DNA from: Comamonas sp.
GTDB lineage: Bacteria; Pseudomonadota; Gammaproteobacteria; Burkholderiales; Burkholderiaceae_C
Direction: 5' to 3'
NCBI RefSeq assembly: GCF_009360615.1
Contig: NZ_SPEY01000025.1
Coordinates: 1 to 64,000 of the forward strand
Length of the DNA stretch: 64,000 bases
The translations under genes were made by a program, and so were the position numbers. This document shows, piece by piece, positions 56,178 to 64,000 of this stretch (positions within the stretch are counted from its first letter, which is position 1; the number at the start of each line of letters is the position of its first letter). The notes under the pieces are model-generated. The model was not told where the DNA came from. It worked only from the letters and a program-made list of their open reading frames with translations, and searched no databases.

Positions 56178-58279
56178 TGTCGTCGAATCCTCTGCAACTG
56201 TTCCAGAAGTGGTCTGGCTCGAACGCCGGTGCCCTGCAAGGGATGACTGCTCCCATACTGGTGGTGGCCATTCTGGGGCTGATGGTGTTGCCCGTGCCGC
56301 CCTGGCTGCTGGACACCTTCTTCACCCTCAATATCGCCGTGGCGCTGATGGTGATGATGGTGGCGGCCTACATGATCAAGCCGCTGGATTTTGCGGCCTT
56401 CCCTTCGGTGCTGCTGCTGACCACACTGATGCGTCTGTCGCTCAACGTGGCGTCGACGCGTGTCGTGCTGATGGAAGGCCACACCGGCCCCGGCGCAGCA
56501 GGCGCAGTGATCGAGGCGTTTGGCCACTTCCTGATCGGCGGCAACTTTGCCGTGGGTCTGATCGTGTTCAGCATTCTGGTGGTCATCAACTTCGTGGTGA
56601 TTACCAAGGGCGCAGAGCGTATTGCCGAAGTCTCGGCCCGCTTCACCCTGGACGCGATGCCCGGCAAGCAGATGGCCGTGGACGCCGACCTGAACGCCGG
56701 CCTGATCGACGAGAAGGAAGCCAAGCGACGCCGCGCCGAAGTGGGCGAGGAAGCCAATTTCTTCGGATCCATGGACGGTGCCAGCAAGTTTGTACGCGGT
56801 GACGCGATTGCCGGCATCCTGATCCTGGTGATCAACGTCATCGGCGGCCTGATCATCGGCATGGCCCAGCATGGCCTGTCAGCGGGTCAGGCGGCCGACA
56901 GCTATATCCTGCTGGCCGTGGGTGACGCGCTGGTGGCGCAGATTCCGGGCCTGCTGATCTCGGTGGCTTCTGCCATGGTGATCTCGCGGGTGGGCAAGGA
57001 ATCCGACATGGGCCGCCAGATCGTGCAGCAGCTGTTCATGTCCCCCAAGGTGCTGGGCATCACGGCGGGCGTGATGATCCTGCTGGGCCTGATTCCCGGC
57101 ATGCCGCATCTGGTGTTCATCGGCATGGGGATCCTGCTCGGCTGGGGCGCCTGGATGCTGGACAAGCGCGAAAAAGCCCGTCAGGCCGCTCAAAGCAGTG
57201 CTCCGGCAACCCAGCAGCAGGCCGCGCCAAATGACGGCGAAGCGAGCTGGGACGATCTCCAGCCCGTGGACCTGCTGGGCCTGGAGCTGGGCTATCGCCT
57301 GATTGCGTTGGTGGACAAGAGCCGCCAGGGCGACCTGTTGACGCGTATCAAGGGCGTGCGCCGCAAGTTTGCGCAGGAGGTGGGCTTTCTGCCGCCGGCC
57401 GTGCATGTGCGCGACAACCTGGAGCTCAAGCCCAGTGCCTATCGCATGACGCTGCGCGGGGTCATGGTGGGCGAGGGCGAAGCCTTTCCCGGCATGTTCC
57501 TGGCCATCAACCCTGGCGGCATCACCACGCCGCTGATCGGCACGGCCACGACCGATCCGGCCTTCGGTCTGCCTGCACACTGGATTGACGAGCGGCAGAA
57601 GGAAGCGGCACAAATGGCCGGTTTTACCGTCGTTGATTCGGAAACCGTGATGGCGACGCATTTGTCACACTTGATGCAAGTGCACGCTGCCAAGCTGCTG
57701 TCTCGTACCGAGACGCAGCAGCTCGTTGACCATGTGGCCAAGCTGGCCCCCAAACTCATCGAAGAAGTCATCCCGAAAATGGTGCCCATCACAACGTTCC
57801 AGAAAGTGCTCCAGCTGCTGCTGGAGGACTCTGTGCACATTCGTGATATCCGCACCATCATCGAGACGCTGGCCGAAAACGCCACGCAGACGGCCGATCC
57901 GGTGGAGCTGGCGCGTCGCGTGCGCATTGCGCTGTCGCCTGCCATCGTGCAGCAGATCTACGGTCCGACCCGCGAGCTCAATGTGATTGCCATCGAGCCC
58001 GGCCTGGAGCGTCTGCTGGTGCAGGCACTGTCGAACCCCAATGCGCCATCGCTGGACCCCGGCGTGGCTGAAATCCTCACACAAAAAGCGGTCGATGTGG
58101 CCAACCAACAGGAAGAGCTGGGTCTGCCCGCCTGCCTGCTGGTGCCGGACGTCATCCGCAACTCTCTTGCCAAGCTGCTGCGCCGTGTGGCGCCGCGTCT
58201 GCAGGTGCTCGCGCACAGCGAGATTCCCGAGACGCACACCATCCGCATCGGCCCGATTCTTAAAGGTGCAACCGCATGA
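56177..58279 (+). CDS. flhA: flagellar export apparatus protein FlhA
   Basis: A 700-residue export-gate protein. The N-terminal half has about eight membrane helices, with the FHIPEP-family motif in the stretch SVLLLTTLMRLSLNVASTR, and the cytoplasmic part contains DGASKFVRGDAIAGILI. The C-terminal half (from about residue 350) is the nonameric ring domain that docks chaperone-substrate complexes. Start is ATG 56177 (TGATG with flhB); GTG 56174 is the in-frame alternative. It overlaps flhF by ATGA. Confidence 0.96.
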   Translation: MSSNPLQLFQKWSGSNAGALQGMTAPILVVAILGLMVLPVPPWLLDTFFTLNIAVALMVMMVAAYMIKPLDFAAFPSVLLLTTLMRLSLNVASTRVVLMEGHTGPGAAGAVIEAFGHFLIGGNFAVGLIVFSILVVINFVVITKGAERIAEVSARFTLDAMPGKQMAVDADLNAGLIDEKEAKRRRAEVGEEANFFGSMDGASKFVRGDAIAGILILVINVIGGLIIGMAQHGLSAGQAADSYILLAVGDALVAQIPGLLISVASAMVISRVGKESDMGRQIVQQLFMSPKVLGITAGVMILLGLIPGMPHLVFIGMGILLGWGAWMLDKREKARQAAQSSAPATQQQAAPNDGEASWDDLQPVDLLGLELGYRLIALVDKSRQGDLLTRIKGVRRKFAQEVGFLPPAVHVRDNLELKPSAYRMTLRGVMVGEGEAFPGMFLAINPGGITTPLIGTATTDPAFGLPAHWIDERQKEAAQMAGFTVVDSETVMATHLSHLMQVHAAKLLSRTETQQLVDHVAKLAPKLIEEVIPKMVPITTFQKVLQLLLEDSVHIRDIRTIIETLAENATQTADPVELARRVRIALSPAIVQQIYGPTRELNVIAIEPGLERLLVQALSNPNAPSLDPGVAEILTQKAVDVANQQEELGLPACLLVPDVIRNSLAKLLRRVAPRLQVLAHSEIPETHTIRIGPILKGATA

Positions 58280-59889
58280 ATATCAAACGCTTTTACGCCC
58301 CGACCGCCCGCGAGGCCCTGGCCAAGGCGCGCATGGTTTTTGGCGACGGCACCCTGATTCTCTCCAACCGCCAGACGCCGGACGGAGTGGAAGTCATGGC
58401 CACGGCCGAAGAGACCCTGCAGGACATGGATGCCGGCATGCAGACCGGCTCGCCCCTGCAGAAGGCGCTGGAACGCCGGGCAAGTGACGAAGACAGGAGT
58501 CTGCGCAAGGAGCACTCGCCCCTGGCGCCTGCTGCTGCCAGACGCAGCCCAGGCGGTGACGCCATGAGTACCCTGGAGCATGTGCAGGCGCGCCAGACGG
58601 CCAGAGAAGAGCAGGCCCGCGAGATGCAGGTCCAGACCAAGCCCGTCAAGGCCATCAACGAACTGGCCCAGCACTCCGTGCAGGACGATGTGGAGCAGCT
58701 GTCCATGAGCACGCTGACTTTCCAGGACTATGTGCGCGAACGCATGCTGCGCCGCCGCCATGAGTCGTCGCTGGAGGGCAGCGAAGCACTGCCCACTTTT
58801 GCCCAGCGCGTGCAGGAGCGCAATAGCGAGCGCCCGGCCATGGCTGCCAAGTCCCAGATGGCTGCGGCGGGGGTGGTTCGCCACAATCCTCTGCGCCCCG
58901 AGAAGATTCAGCTCAAGGAAAGCGCCAGGCCCGCCAGTATGGCCGTGCCCCAGAACTTCATGCAGGAAATGCAGTCCATGAAGGACCTGATCGAGGAGCG
59001 CTTCAACACGCTGACCTGGCTGGGCCAGACGCGCCAGAACCCGATCCAGTCCAGCCTGATGCACAAGCTCATCCGCGCCGGATACTCGCCCGCATTGGCA
59101 CGTGCACTGATCGAGAAGCTGCCCGAGACGCTCTCCGCCGGTGACGCCGTGCGCTGGCTGATGCAGGTGCTGGAGCGCAATCTGCGCACCGATGCCGCCC
59201 AGCCTGCGATCTACGAGCAAGGCGGTGTGTTTGCCCTGGTCGGTGCGACCGGTGTGGGCAAGACCACGACCACGGCCAAGCTGGCGGCGCTGTGCGCGGC
59301 CAAGCACGGTCCTGCATCCGTGGGCCTGATCACGCTGGATACCTATCGCATCGGTGGCCATGACCAGCTGCGCACCTATGCCCGCATGCTGGGCATGGTG
59401 GCCCATCAGGCCCATGACAAGGCTGCGCTGCAGGACCTGCTTGGCCTGCTGCAGAGCAAGAAGATGGTGCTGATCGACACCACCGGCGTGGCCCCGCGTG
59501 ATCCGCGCAAGGACGAGATCATGGATGTGCTGGCGATTGACGGCGTGCAGCAGCTGCTGGCTGTCAACGCGGCCGCACAGGGCGATGCGCAGGACGACGT
59601 CATGCAGGCTTTCAAGGCGCGCGGGTCGCAACACGCCATCCTCACCAAGGTCGATGAAGCCGTGAAGGTCGGCCCCTCGGTGGATACGCTGATTCGCCAC
59701 CAGATCCAGCTGCGCGGCGTGACCAACGGCCAGCGCGTGCCCGAAGACTTCGAGCGCGCCAATGCGCAGCTGCTGGTCTCGGCCTCCATGCGCTCGGCTG
59801 CCAAGTCGGCGTTTGATCCCCAGTCGCTGGATCTGGACTTTTTCTTCACCCCTTCGTCCGCCAGCGGCCCAGAGGCGGCCCATGCTTGA
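58276..59889 (+). CDS. flhF: flagellar biosynthesis GTPase FlhF
   Basis: A 537-residue SRP-type GTPase that directs polar placement of flagella. The N-terminal domain (MNIKRFYAPTAREALAKAR) is followed by a long variable linker (about 60-240), the N domain, and the G domain with P-loop GATGVGKT at residues 323-330, LDTYRIGGHDQL, and the DTTG element in LIDTTGVAPRD. Linker is longer than in Pseudomonas and Bacillus. Polar flagellation is therefore likely. It overlaps the following gene by 8 bp. Confidence 0.94.
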   Translation: MNIKRFYAPTAREALAKARMVFGDGTLILSNRQTPDGVEVMATAEETLQDMDAGMQTGSPLQKALERRASDEDRSLRKEHSPLAPAAARRSPGGDAMSTLEHVQARQTAREEQAREMQVQTKPVKAINELAQHSVQDDVEQLSMSTLTFQDYVRERMLRRRHESSLEGSEALPTFAQRVQERNSERPAMAAKSQMAAAGVVRHNPLRPEKIQLKESARPASMAVPQNFMQEMQSMKDLIEERFNTLTWLGQTRQNPIQSSLMHKLIRAGYSPALARALIEKLPETLSAGDAVRWLMQVLERNLRTDAAQPAIYEQGGVFALVGATGVGKTTTTAKLAALCAAKHGPASVGLITLDTYRIGGHDQLRTYARMLGMVAHQAHDKAALQDLLGLLQSKKMVLIDTTGVAPRDPRKDEIMDVLAIDGVQQLLAVNAAAQGDAQDDVMQAFKARGSQHAILTKVDEAVKVGPSVDTLIRHQIQLRGVTNGQRVPEDFERANAQLLVSASMRSAAKSAFDPQSLDLDFFFTPSSASGPEAAHA

Positions 59890-60739
59890 GAGCCGCTCTC
59901 CACTGCATCAGGGCATGGCTTTGCATGTGAGCGATGCCAGCACTGTCGGCTTGCGCGTGTTGGCCGTGCTGCACAGCGCATCGGGTGCGGCCGCCGAGCA
60001 GGCCGTGCTCTGGCCGCTGTGTGCCCAGCTGCAGCGCCTGGGCCAGAAGGTGCTGGTGCTCGACGGCAGCCAGGCCGAATCCTTTCACACGCCCGGTCTG
60101 GCCCAGTTGCTGGCGCAGCATGCCTGGCACGCCCAGGCAGGTCTGCGCTCCGGCGCCGGCGATGCCCAGTCGGTGGCCAGCCTGCCCGCGCGGCTGGGTC
60201 TCAAGCAGCTCAAGGCCTCGGCCGACGAGATGGGGCTGGACATGCTGACGGCCCTGCAAGCCTATGTGCGCGGCTATACCACCGTGATCATCTATGCCAG
60301 CAGCGAAAGCTTGACGCCGCTGCTGCAAGGCCAGGGCCTGCAGCCGCTGCTGGTCGTGCCGCCCGACACTGAACACCTGATCGAAAGCTACCGCCAGCTC
60401 AAGCATCTGGCCGTGTTTGCCGGCGTGGAGTGCACGATTGCCGCACTGGAAGCACCGGTCGTGGCAGACGGCCCGCAGAAATACGACTGGAGCCGCAAGC
60501 AGAGCCGTTCGCAGACAGCCCAGCAAAACGCTCAGACACGTCTGCAGCGCCTGAATGCACTGCTACAGTGTTCGCAGCGCCACCTGGGCGATGCCCCGGT
60601 GCTCATGCGACTGCGCTGGCGCCAGTCCAGCGATCTGCATCAGCTCACGCTGCACATGCTCAAGACGGCCTGCATCCTGCCGATGCATGCCCAGCCCATG
60701 GCCGCTGCCGCGCCTGAACCCCTTGTCTGGAGCCATTGA
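59882..60739 (+). CDS. FlhG/FleN-position protein lacking the ATPase P-loop
   Basis: A 285-residue protein located exactly where flhG (fleN) lies in other flhF-flhG-fliA loci. The opening LRVLAVLHSASGAAAEQAVL aligns in layout with the MinD/FlhG start, but the deviant Walker A motif KGGxGKT is absent and the following LDAD becomes LDGSQAE. The rest (VIIYASSESLTPLL, LLVVPPDTEHLIESY) keeps the Rossmann-like alternation of MinD proteins. It probably cannot bind ATP. Whether it still controls flagellar number is unknown. Start ATG 59882 overlaps flhF. Confidence 0.7.
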   Translation: MLESRSPLHQGMALHVSDASTVGLRVLAVLHSASGAAAEQAVLWPLCAQLQRLGQKVLVLDGSQAESFHTPGLAQLLAQHAWHAQAGLRSGAGDAQSVASLPARLGLKQLKASADEMGLDMLTALQAYVRGYTTVIIYASSESLTPLLQGQGLQPLLVVPPDTEHLIESYRQLKHLAVFAGVECTIAALEAPVVADGPQKYDWSRKQSRSQTAQQNAQTRLQRLNALLQCSQRHLGDAPVLMRLRWRQSSDLHQLTLHMLKTACILPMHAQPMAAAAPEPLVWSH

Positions 60740-60744
60740 CTGCC

Positions 60745-61464
60745 ATGTACACCGCCAAAGGCCAACTCGACCGCGACGCGCTGATTCGTCAGCATGTGCC
60801 GCTTGTGCGTCGGATTGCCTTGCACATGATCGCCAAACTGCCGCCGAACGTCGAACTGGATGACTTGATCCAGGTCGGCATGATCGGTCTGGCCGAAGCG
60901 CTGTCGCGCTTCGAGAGCGAGCAAGGCGTGCAATTCGATACGTTCGCCAGCCAGCGCATCCGTGGCGCCATGCTGGACGAACTGCGCGAAGGCGACTGGA
61001 TGAGCCGCAGCTCGCGCAAAAGCCAGAAGGAAATCGAGCAGGCGCTCAACCGCCTGGAGCAGCGGCTGGGCCGGCCTCCGCTGGAGTCGGAAATTGCATC
61101 CGAGCTGGGCATGGCCCTGGACGACTATCAGTCCCTGCTGGGCAAGGTGCGCGGCACGCAGCTGGTCTATCTCGAGGACATCGGCGGCGGCGACGGCGAC
61201 GATGGCGACGACTACCTGGAGCGGCATGTGGCCGACTCGGGGTCCGATCCCTTTGCGTTGCTGCGCGACCAGCGCATGCGCGCGGCGCTGGTCGAGGCCA
61301 TCAAGGCCCTGCCGGAGCGTGAGCAATATGTGATGGGCATGTACTACGAGCACGACATGAACCTCAAGGAGATCGCTGCTGTGCTCGGCGTGACCGAATC
61401 GCGGGTCTGCCAGCTGCACAGCCAGGCCATCGCCCGCCTGCGCACCAAGATGCGCTCGCATTGA
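60745..61464 (+). CDS. fliA: RNA polymerase sigma-28 factor FliA
   Basis: A 239-residue sigma factor for late flagellar genes. Region 2 has VELDDLIQVGMIGLAEALSR and FDTFASQRIRGAMLDELRE, region 3 SRKSQKEIEQALNRLEQRLG, and region 4 the helix-turn-helix KEIAAVLGVTESRVCQLHSQ. The first in-frame TTG lies inside the previous gene; ATG 60745 gives MYTAKGQLDRDALIRQH. Its activity should be held by FlgM, encoded at 41417. Confidence 0.96.
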   Translation: MYTAKGQLDRDALIRQHVPLVRRIALHMIAKLPPNVELDDLIQVGMIGLAEALSRFESEQGVQFDTFASQRIRGAMLDELREGDWMSRSSRKSQKEIEQALNRLEQRLGRPPLESEIASELGMALDDYQSLLGKVRGTQLVYLEDIGGGDGDDGDDYLERHVADSGSDPFALLRDQRMRAALVEAIKALPEREQYVMGMYYEHDMNLKEIAAVLGVTESRVCQLHSQAIARLRTKMRSH

Positions 61465-61510
61465 TCCCCCTGAAACGGTGCGCCAGGCGCGGGCCGTTCA
61501 CCACCACAGA

Positions 61511-61560
61511 AGCCGCCGGGCGGGCAGATTCCATCTGCCCGCCCGGCGGCTTTGCCTTTT
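61511..61560 (+). terminator. strong rho-independent terminator after fliA
   Basis: Perfect 18-bp inverted repeat AGCCGCCGGGCGGGCAGA / TCTGCCCGCCCGGCGGCT with a 5-nt loop, followed by TTGCCTTTT. It ends the flhB-fliA operon 46 bp after the fliA stop. Confidence 0.88.
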
Positions 61561-61673
61561 GCGCTGCGGCAGCGCGGCTGTCTTCTGGTGCATTCCCCTT
61601 GATCGCTCGCAGCGCTTTGAGGAATCGGGCTCAAGGCCCTTCAGACTTGACTCCTCAGCCGTTGTTGCTGCCA

Positions 61674-61707
61674 GCAAAAAGCCCTGTTGCATCGCTGCAG
61701 CAGGGCT
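61674..61707 (-). terminator. rho-independent terminator after fliT
   Basis: On the minus strand AGCCCTGCTGCA pairs with TGCAACAGGGCT around a short loop (one internal mismatch) and is followed by TTTTTGCTGG. It ends the fliD-fliS-fliT transcript 22 bp downstream of the fliT stop. Confidence 0.8.
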
Positions 61708-61728
61708 TGGGGCTGGATGATCCGGCGA

Positions 61729-62028
61729 TCAGTGCATCACATGCGGCTGGCCGTCGAACATATGTTCGAAGCTGGCCAGCCAGGGCTCTGCCAGTACGCG
61801 AATCTGGGCATCGTTGCGCAGGATGCGCTGCATGATGCGCGCCTTTTCCTGGCGCAGCTCGGGTGCCAGCTTCTCGTCACGCGAGCGAAAGCGCAGCTGC
61901 TCGATCAGCACGGCACAAGTGCCCTCATAGCGCGCAACACCGTCCCAGTCCTTGGCCTGGGCGGCCTGCAGCATCTTGGCGCTGCTTTCCTCAATGGCGC
62001 GGTAGAAGTCGATCAATGTGTGCTCCAT
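61729..62028 (-). CDS. fliT: flagellar protein FliT (chaperone for FliD)
   Basis: A 99-residue helical protein (MEHTLIDFYRAIEESSAKML; HDxxxAW-like RFRSRDEKLAPELRQEKARIM). FliT is a small, poorly conserved chaperone of the filament cap protein FliD and in enterics also an anti-FlhDC factor. The call depends strongly on the position after fliD-fliS. It is 7 bp downstream of fliS. Confidence 0.72.
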   Translation of the reverse strand: MEHTLIDFYRAIEESSAKMLQAAQAKDWDGVARYEGTCAVLIEQLRFRSRDEKLAPELRQEKARIMQRILRNDAQIRVLAEPWLASFEHMFDGQPHVMH

Positions 62029-62035
62029 TTTCTAG

Positions 62036-62434
62036 TTAGGCGGTTTGGCCCATTTCGCGCCAACCCTGTGCGACGGGGGCAATCACATTCTGTGCAGCCT
62101 CGAGCAGGGACACATCATTGCGCAGGTTGGCCAGTGTGATCTGGGTGATGCTGTAGTCATAGAGGGAGGCCAGGTTCTGGGCAATTTCACCTCCCTGTTC
62201 CTGATTCAGCGCTGCTTTGAGCCCTTCTTCAAGAATGCGGACGGCCTTGCCAATCTGACGGCCTTTCTCATCCACATCGCCGCGTTGCATGGCGCCCTTT
62301 GCCGCGTTCAGAGAAGCTTCAAGAGCATCGAAAAGCAACTGGATCAAGGTGTGCGGCGAAGCGCCGTCCACCACGGATTGCACCCCCATCTGCTTGTAGA
62401 CGTTGGCCGCATTGCGATTGAGCGATGTGTACAT
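62036..62434 (-). CDS. fliS: flagellar export chaperone FliS
   Basis: A 132-residue, four-helix chaperone of flagellin. Family motifs are YKQMGVQSVVDGASPHTLIQLLFD at residues about 13-36 and IGKAVRILEEGLKAALN, followed by YDYSITQITLANLRND. It keeps flagellin unfolded in the cytoplasm for export. ATG 62434 is preceded by TTGGAAAAAA, where GGAAAA can act as ribosome-binding site; the in-frame TTG 62446 is rejected. Confidence 0.9.
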   Translation of the reverse strand: MYTSLNRNAANVYKQMGVQSVVDGASPHTLIQLLFDALEASLNAAKGAMQRGDVDEKGRQIGKAVRILEEGLKAALNQEQGGEIAQNLASLYDYSITQITLANLRNDVSLLEAAQNVIAPVAQGWREMGQTA

Positions 62435-62493
62435 ATTTTTTTCCAAGTGTCTGGCTTTTGTATCGACACTTCAGCTGCAAACTAAAGGCCGAA

Positions 62494-63894
62494 TCAGCCC
62501 CTGTTCCACTGCGAGATTTGCTGCGACATATAGGCACTGAGCCCCGAATACGAGCCCATCTTCTTGTCCAGCGCTGCGTACTGCGCACGCATGCGCTGCT
62601 CGAAGAGCTGGGCCTGGTCGTTCACTCGATCCTGGGCCTTTTCGTTGTCCTTCTTGAGCTGCGTCAGGCTCTTGGTCTTGGTGTCGAACAGGCCGGTGTC
62701 GAACGTCAGCATCTTGTCTGCAAATTCGTACATGCGCACGGCCAGGCCCTGGGTTTGCGGTTTGCCTGCCTCCCCTTCCGCCGAGAACATCTGAGCCAGC
62801 TTGGCAGGATCCTGCAGAACAGACTCCAGCTTGGCCTTGTCGCTTGTAGAGGTGCCAAACTGAAGCTTGCCACCCTTGGCCAGTTGAATGCCCAGATCCG
62901 ACAGATTGATCCCCCCAAGGCTCCCAGACAACACTCCCCGCAGGCCCGAGAGCAGGCCGACGATGGTTGAATCGCCTTGCATGGCTCCGGCGGTCTTGCT
63001 TTCGGAGTCGTACTTGGTCAGCTCACTCAGCTTGTCGTTGAGTGCGTTGTACGCATCCATGAACGTCTGCAGGTTCTTCTTCATGCCCTCGGTATCGGAC
63101 ACCACCGACACCACTGCTGGTGCGCCGGCCTGCGTGACTTGGCTCGCCGTGAAGCTCAAGCCTGGCAGAACCTTCTTGAATTCATTGGTGGCCGATTCCA
63201 CGGCAATGCCGTTGACCGTAGCCTTGGCATTTTGTGCCGGCTGAAGCACGGCGGAGGGGGAGGCTCCCGTCGTGCCGAGGGCATCCGTGATCACGCTATC
63301 GCCGGAGACGGTGAAGGCGTTGGTGGCCCCCGAGTCTTTGGAGCGCATCACCAGACGCTGGCCGTTCGCATCCTGCAGCACTGAAGCCGTGACGCCACTG
63401 GCAGCCGATTTCTGATTGATGGCTGCCGCCACTTGGTCCAATGTCATATTGGCCGTGATGGCGATCGGCCCGGTCGTCTTGGACGGATCCGACGAATTCG
63501 TGATCGTAAGATTTCCCGCCGCACCGAAAACAGCCGAAGTGGCTCCATTCGCAACGGCAAAGTTTGCGCTGGCCAGCGACTGCGCACGCGCCAGCTGCTG
63601 CACCGAGATTTCCGATGCACCAGGCGCAGCCGCGCCGGTCACCTTGATCGCAACCGCCGTATTCGACGAGGACGCCGTGGTCAGCTGCCAGGCACTGCTG
63701 TCGCTGAGTTTCTTGGCGGAATCCTTCAGGGTGGACATCAATGACTTGAGTGTGCCCACTGTCGATATCTTGGTATCGATGGAGGATGCCTTGGTCTGCA
63801 ACTGCGTCAATGGCTGCTTTTGCAGTGCGACCATTTGCGAAATCATCGACTCGACATCCAAGCCGCTGCCTATGCCTGCTGCCGTCAATCCCAT
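62494..63894 (-). CDS. fliD: flagellar filament capping protein FliD
   Basis: A 466-residue filament cap (hook-associated protein 2). GIGSGLDVESMISQMVALQK at residues 7-26 is the family signature, and the C-terminal QLFEQRMRAQYAALDKKMGS followed by LSAYMSQQISQWN is the conserved coiled-coil end. The middle domain is Ala/Ser/Thr-rich. It caps the growing filament so that flagellin polymerises. GAAAGGG lies before ATG 63894. Confidence 0.94.
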   Translation of the reverse strand: MGLTAAGIGSGLDVESMISQMVALQKQPLTQLQTKASSIDTKISTVGTLKSLMSTLKDSAKKLSDSSAWQLTTASSSNTAVAIKVTGAAAPGASEISVQQLARAQSLASANFAVANGATSAVFGAAGNLTITNSSDPSKTTGPIAITANMTLDQVAAAINQKSAASGVTASVLQDANGQRLVMRSKDSGATNAFTVSGDSVITDALGTTGASPSAVLQPAQNAKATVNGIAVESATNEFKKVLPGLSFTASQVTQAGAPAVVSVVSDTEGMKKNLQTFMDAYNALNDKLSELTKYDSESKTAGAMQGDSTIVGLLSGLRGVLSGSLGGINLSDLGIQLAKGGKLQFGTSTSDKAKLESVLQDPAKLAQMFSAEGEAGKPQTQGLAVRMYEFADKMLTFDTGLFDTKTKSLTQLKKDNEKAQDRVNDQAQLFEQRMRAQYAALDKKMGSYSGLSAYMSQQISQWNRG

Positions 63895-64000
63895 GGCGTA
63901 TCCCTTTCAATTATCAGCCCCGGCAAAGCTACCCTGGACCAGTCATGCAAACCGTCTGCACCTTCCTCGATCGTGCACTGAAAGCCCTGTCAACGTCTTG
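63895..64000. other. upstream region of fliD, window edge
   Basis: The 106 bp up to the edge hold the fliD leader. TTATCAGC at 63911-63918 (GCTGATAA on the minus strand) resembles the sigma-28 -10 element GCCGATAA, but no matching -35 element is seen at 11 bp, so no promoter is called. Flagellin, expected nearby, is not in the window. Confidence 0.35.

Noticed and set aside
57958-59883. 641-codon open frame on the minus strand opposite flhF
   Set aside because: Antisense shadow of FlhF and the end of FlhA; rich in His, Leu and Arg as typical for shadow frames.
62434-62446. TTG start for FliS giving the N-terminus MEKNMYTSL
   Set aside because: The GGAAAAA stretch at this point serves as the ribosome-binding site of ATG 62434, and FliS proteins normally start MYxxxxxNAxxxYK.

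Overview
The window looks like a chromosomal segment of a GC-rich betaproteobacterium of the Comamonadaceae, probably Comamonas or a close relative such as Delftia. This rests on two orphan Bug-type solute receptors without TctAB partners, betaproteobacterial flagellar gene order, and GC-rich dispersed intergenic repeats. The assignment comes from gene content, not from a database comparison. No rRNA, tRNA, CRISPR array, prophage or insertion sequence was seen.

Layout. 1-4682 is the end of an aryl-CoA catabolic operon (SDR remnant, crotonase, acyl-CoA dehydrogenase, 2-aminobenzoate-CoA-ligase-type ligase, hotdog thioesterase, RidA). 4935-8692, on the minus strand, holds outer-membrane phospholipase A, a small exported protein and a Rep/UvrD helicase. 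8922-11118 is a compact operon of an unrecognised protein, a small Ras-like GTPase without a canonical G4 motif, and two Roadblock/LC7 proteins. This is the least understood module in the window. 11240-18725 carries an AEC transporter, periplasmic asparaginase, priA, a 658-bp gap with several DnaA-box-like 9-mers, hemE, and olsB preceded by a three-unit Pho-box-like repeat.

18789-28859 is mixed: a membrane protein, a VOC protein, a DsbD/ScsB-type reductase, a Bug receptor frameshifted in a G7 run, a MATE exporter, a creatininase-family amidohydrolase, an intact Bug receptor, a small gene broken by an 8-bp tandem duplication, and a phosphatase. 29002-32855 is a ferric-iron ABC transporter (fbpABC-like) behind a Fur-box-like site. 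32870-37079 holds a PhzF-like protein and an aminotransferase divergent from a MocR-type regulator. 37095-40940 is a four-gene lipid-linked sugar module (YdjC deacetylase, GtrA flippase, GT2 transferase, ArnT-like transferase) resembling the lipid A glucosamine-modification (lgm) system of Bordetella.

41016-63894 is a large flagellar locus: flgN, flgM and flgA (minus); flgBCDEFGHIJKL, an HDOD protein, flhB, flhA, flhF, a P-loop-less FlhG-like protein and fliA (plus); then fliD, fliS and fliT (minus), converging on fliA. It encodes rod, hook, P/L rings, junction proteins, filament cap, export gate, and sigma-28 with its anti-sigma FlgM. Flagellin, motor, basal MS-ring and flhDC genes are outside the window.
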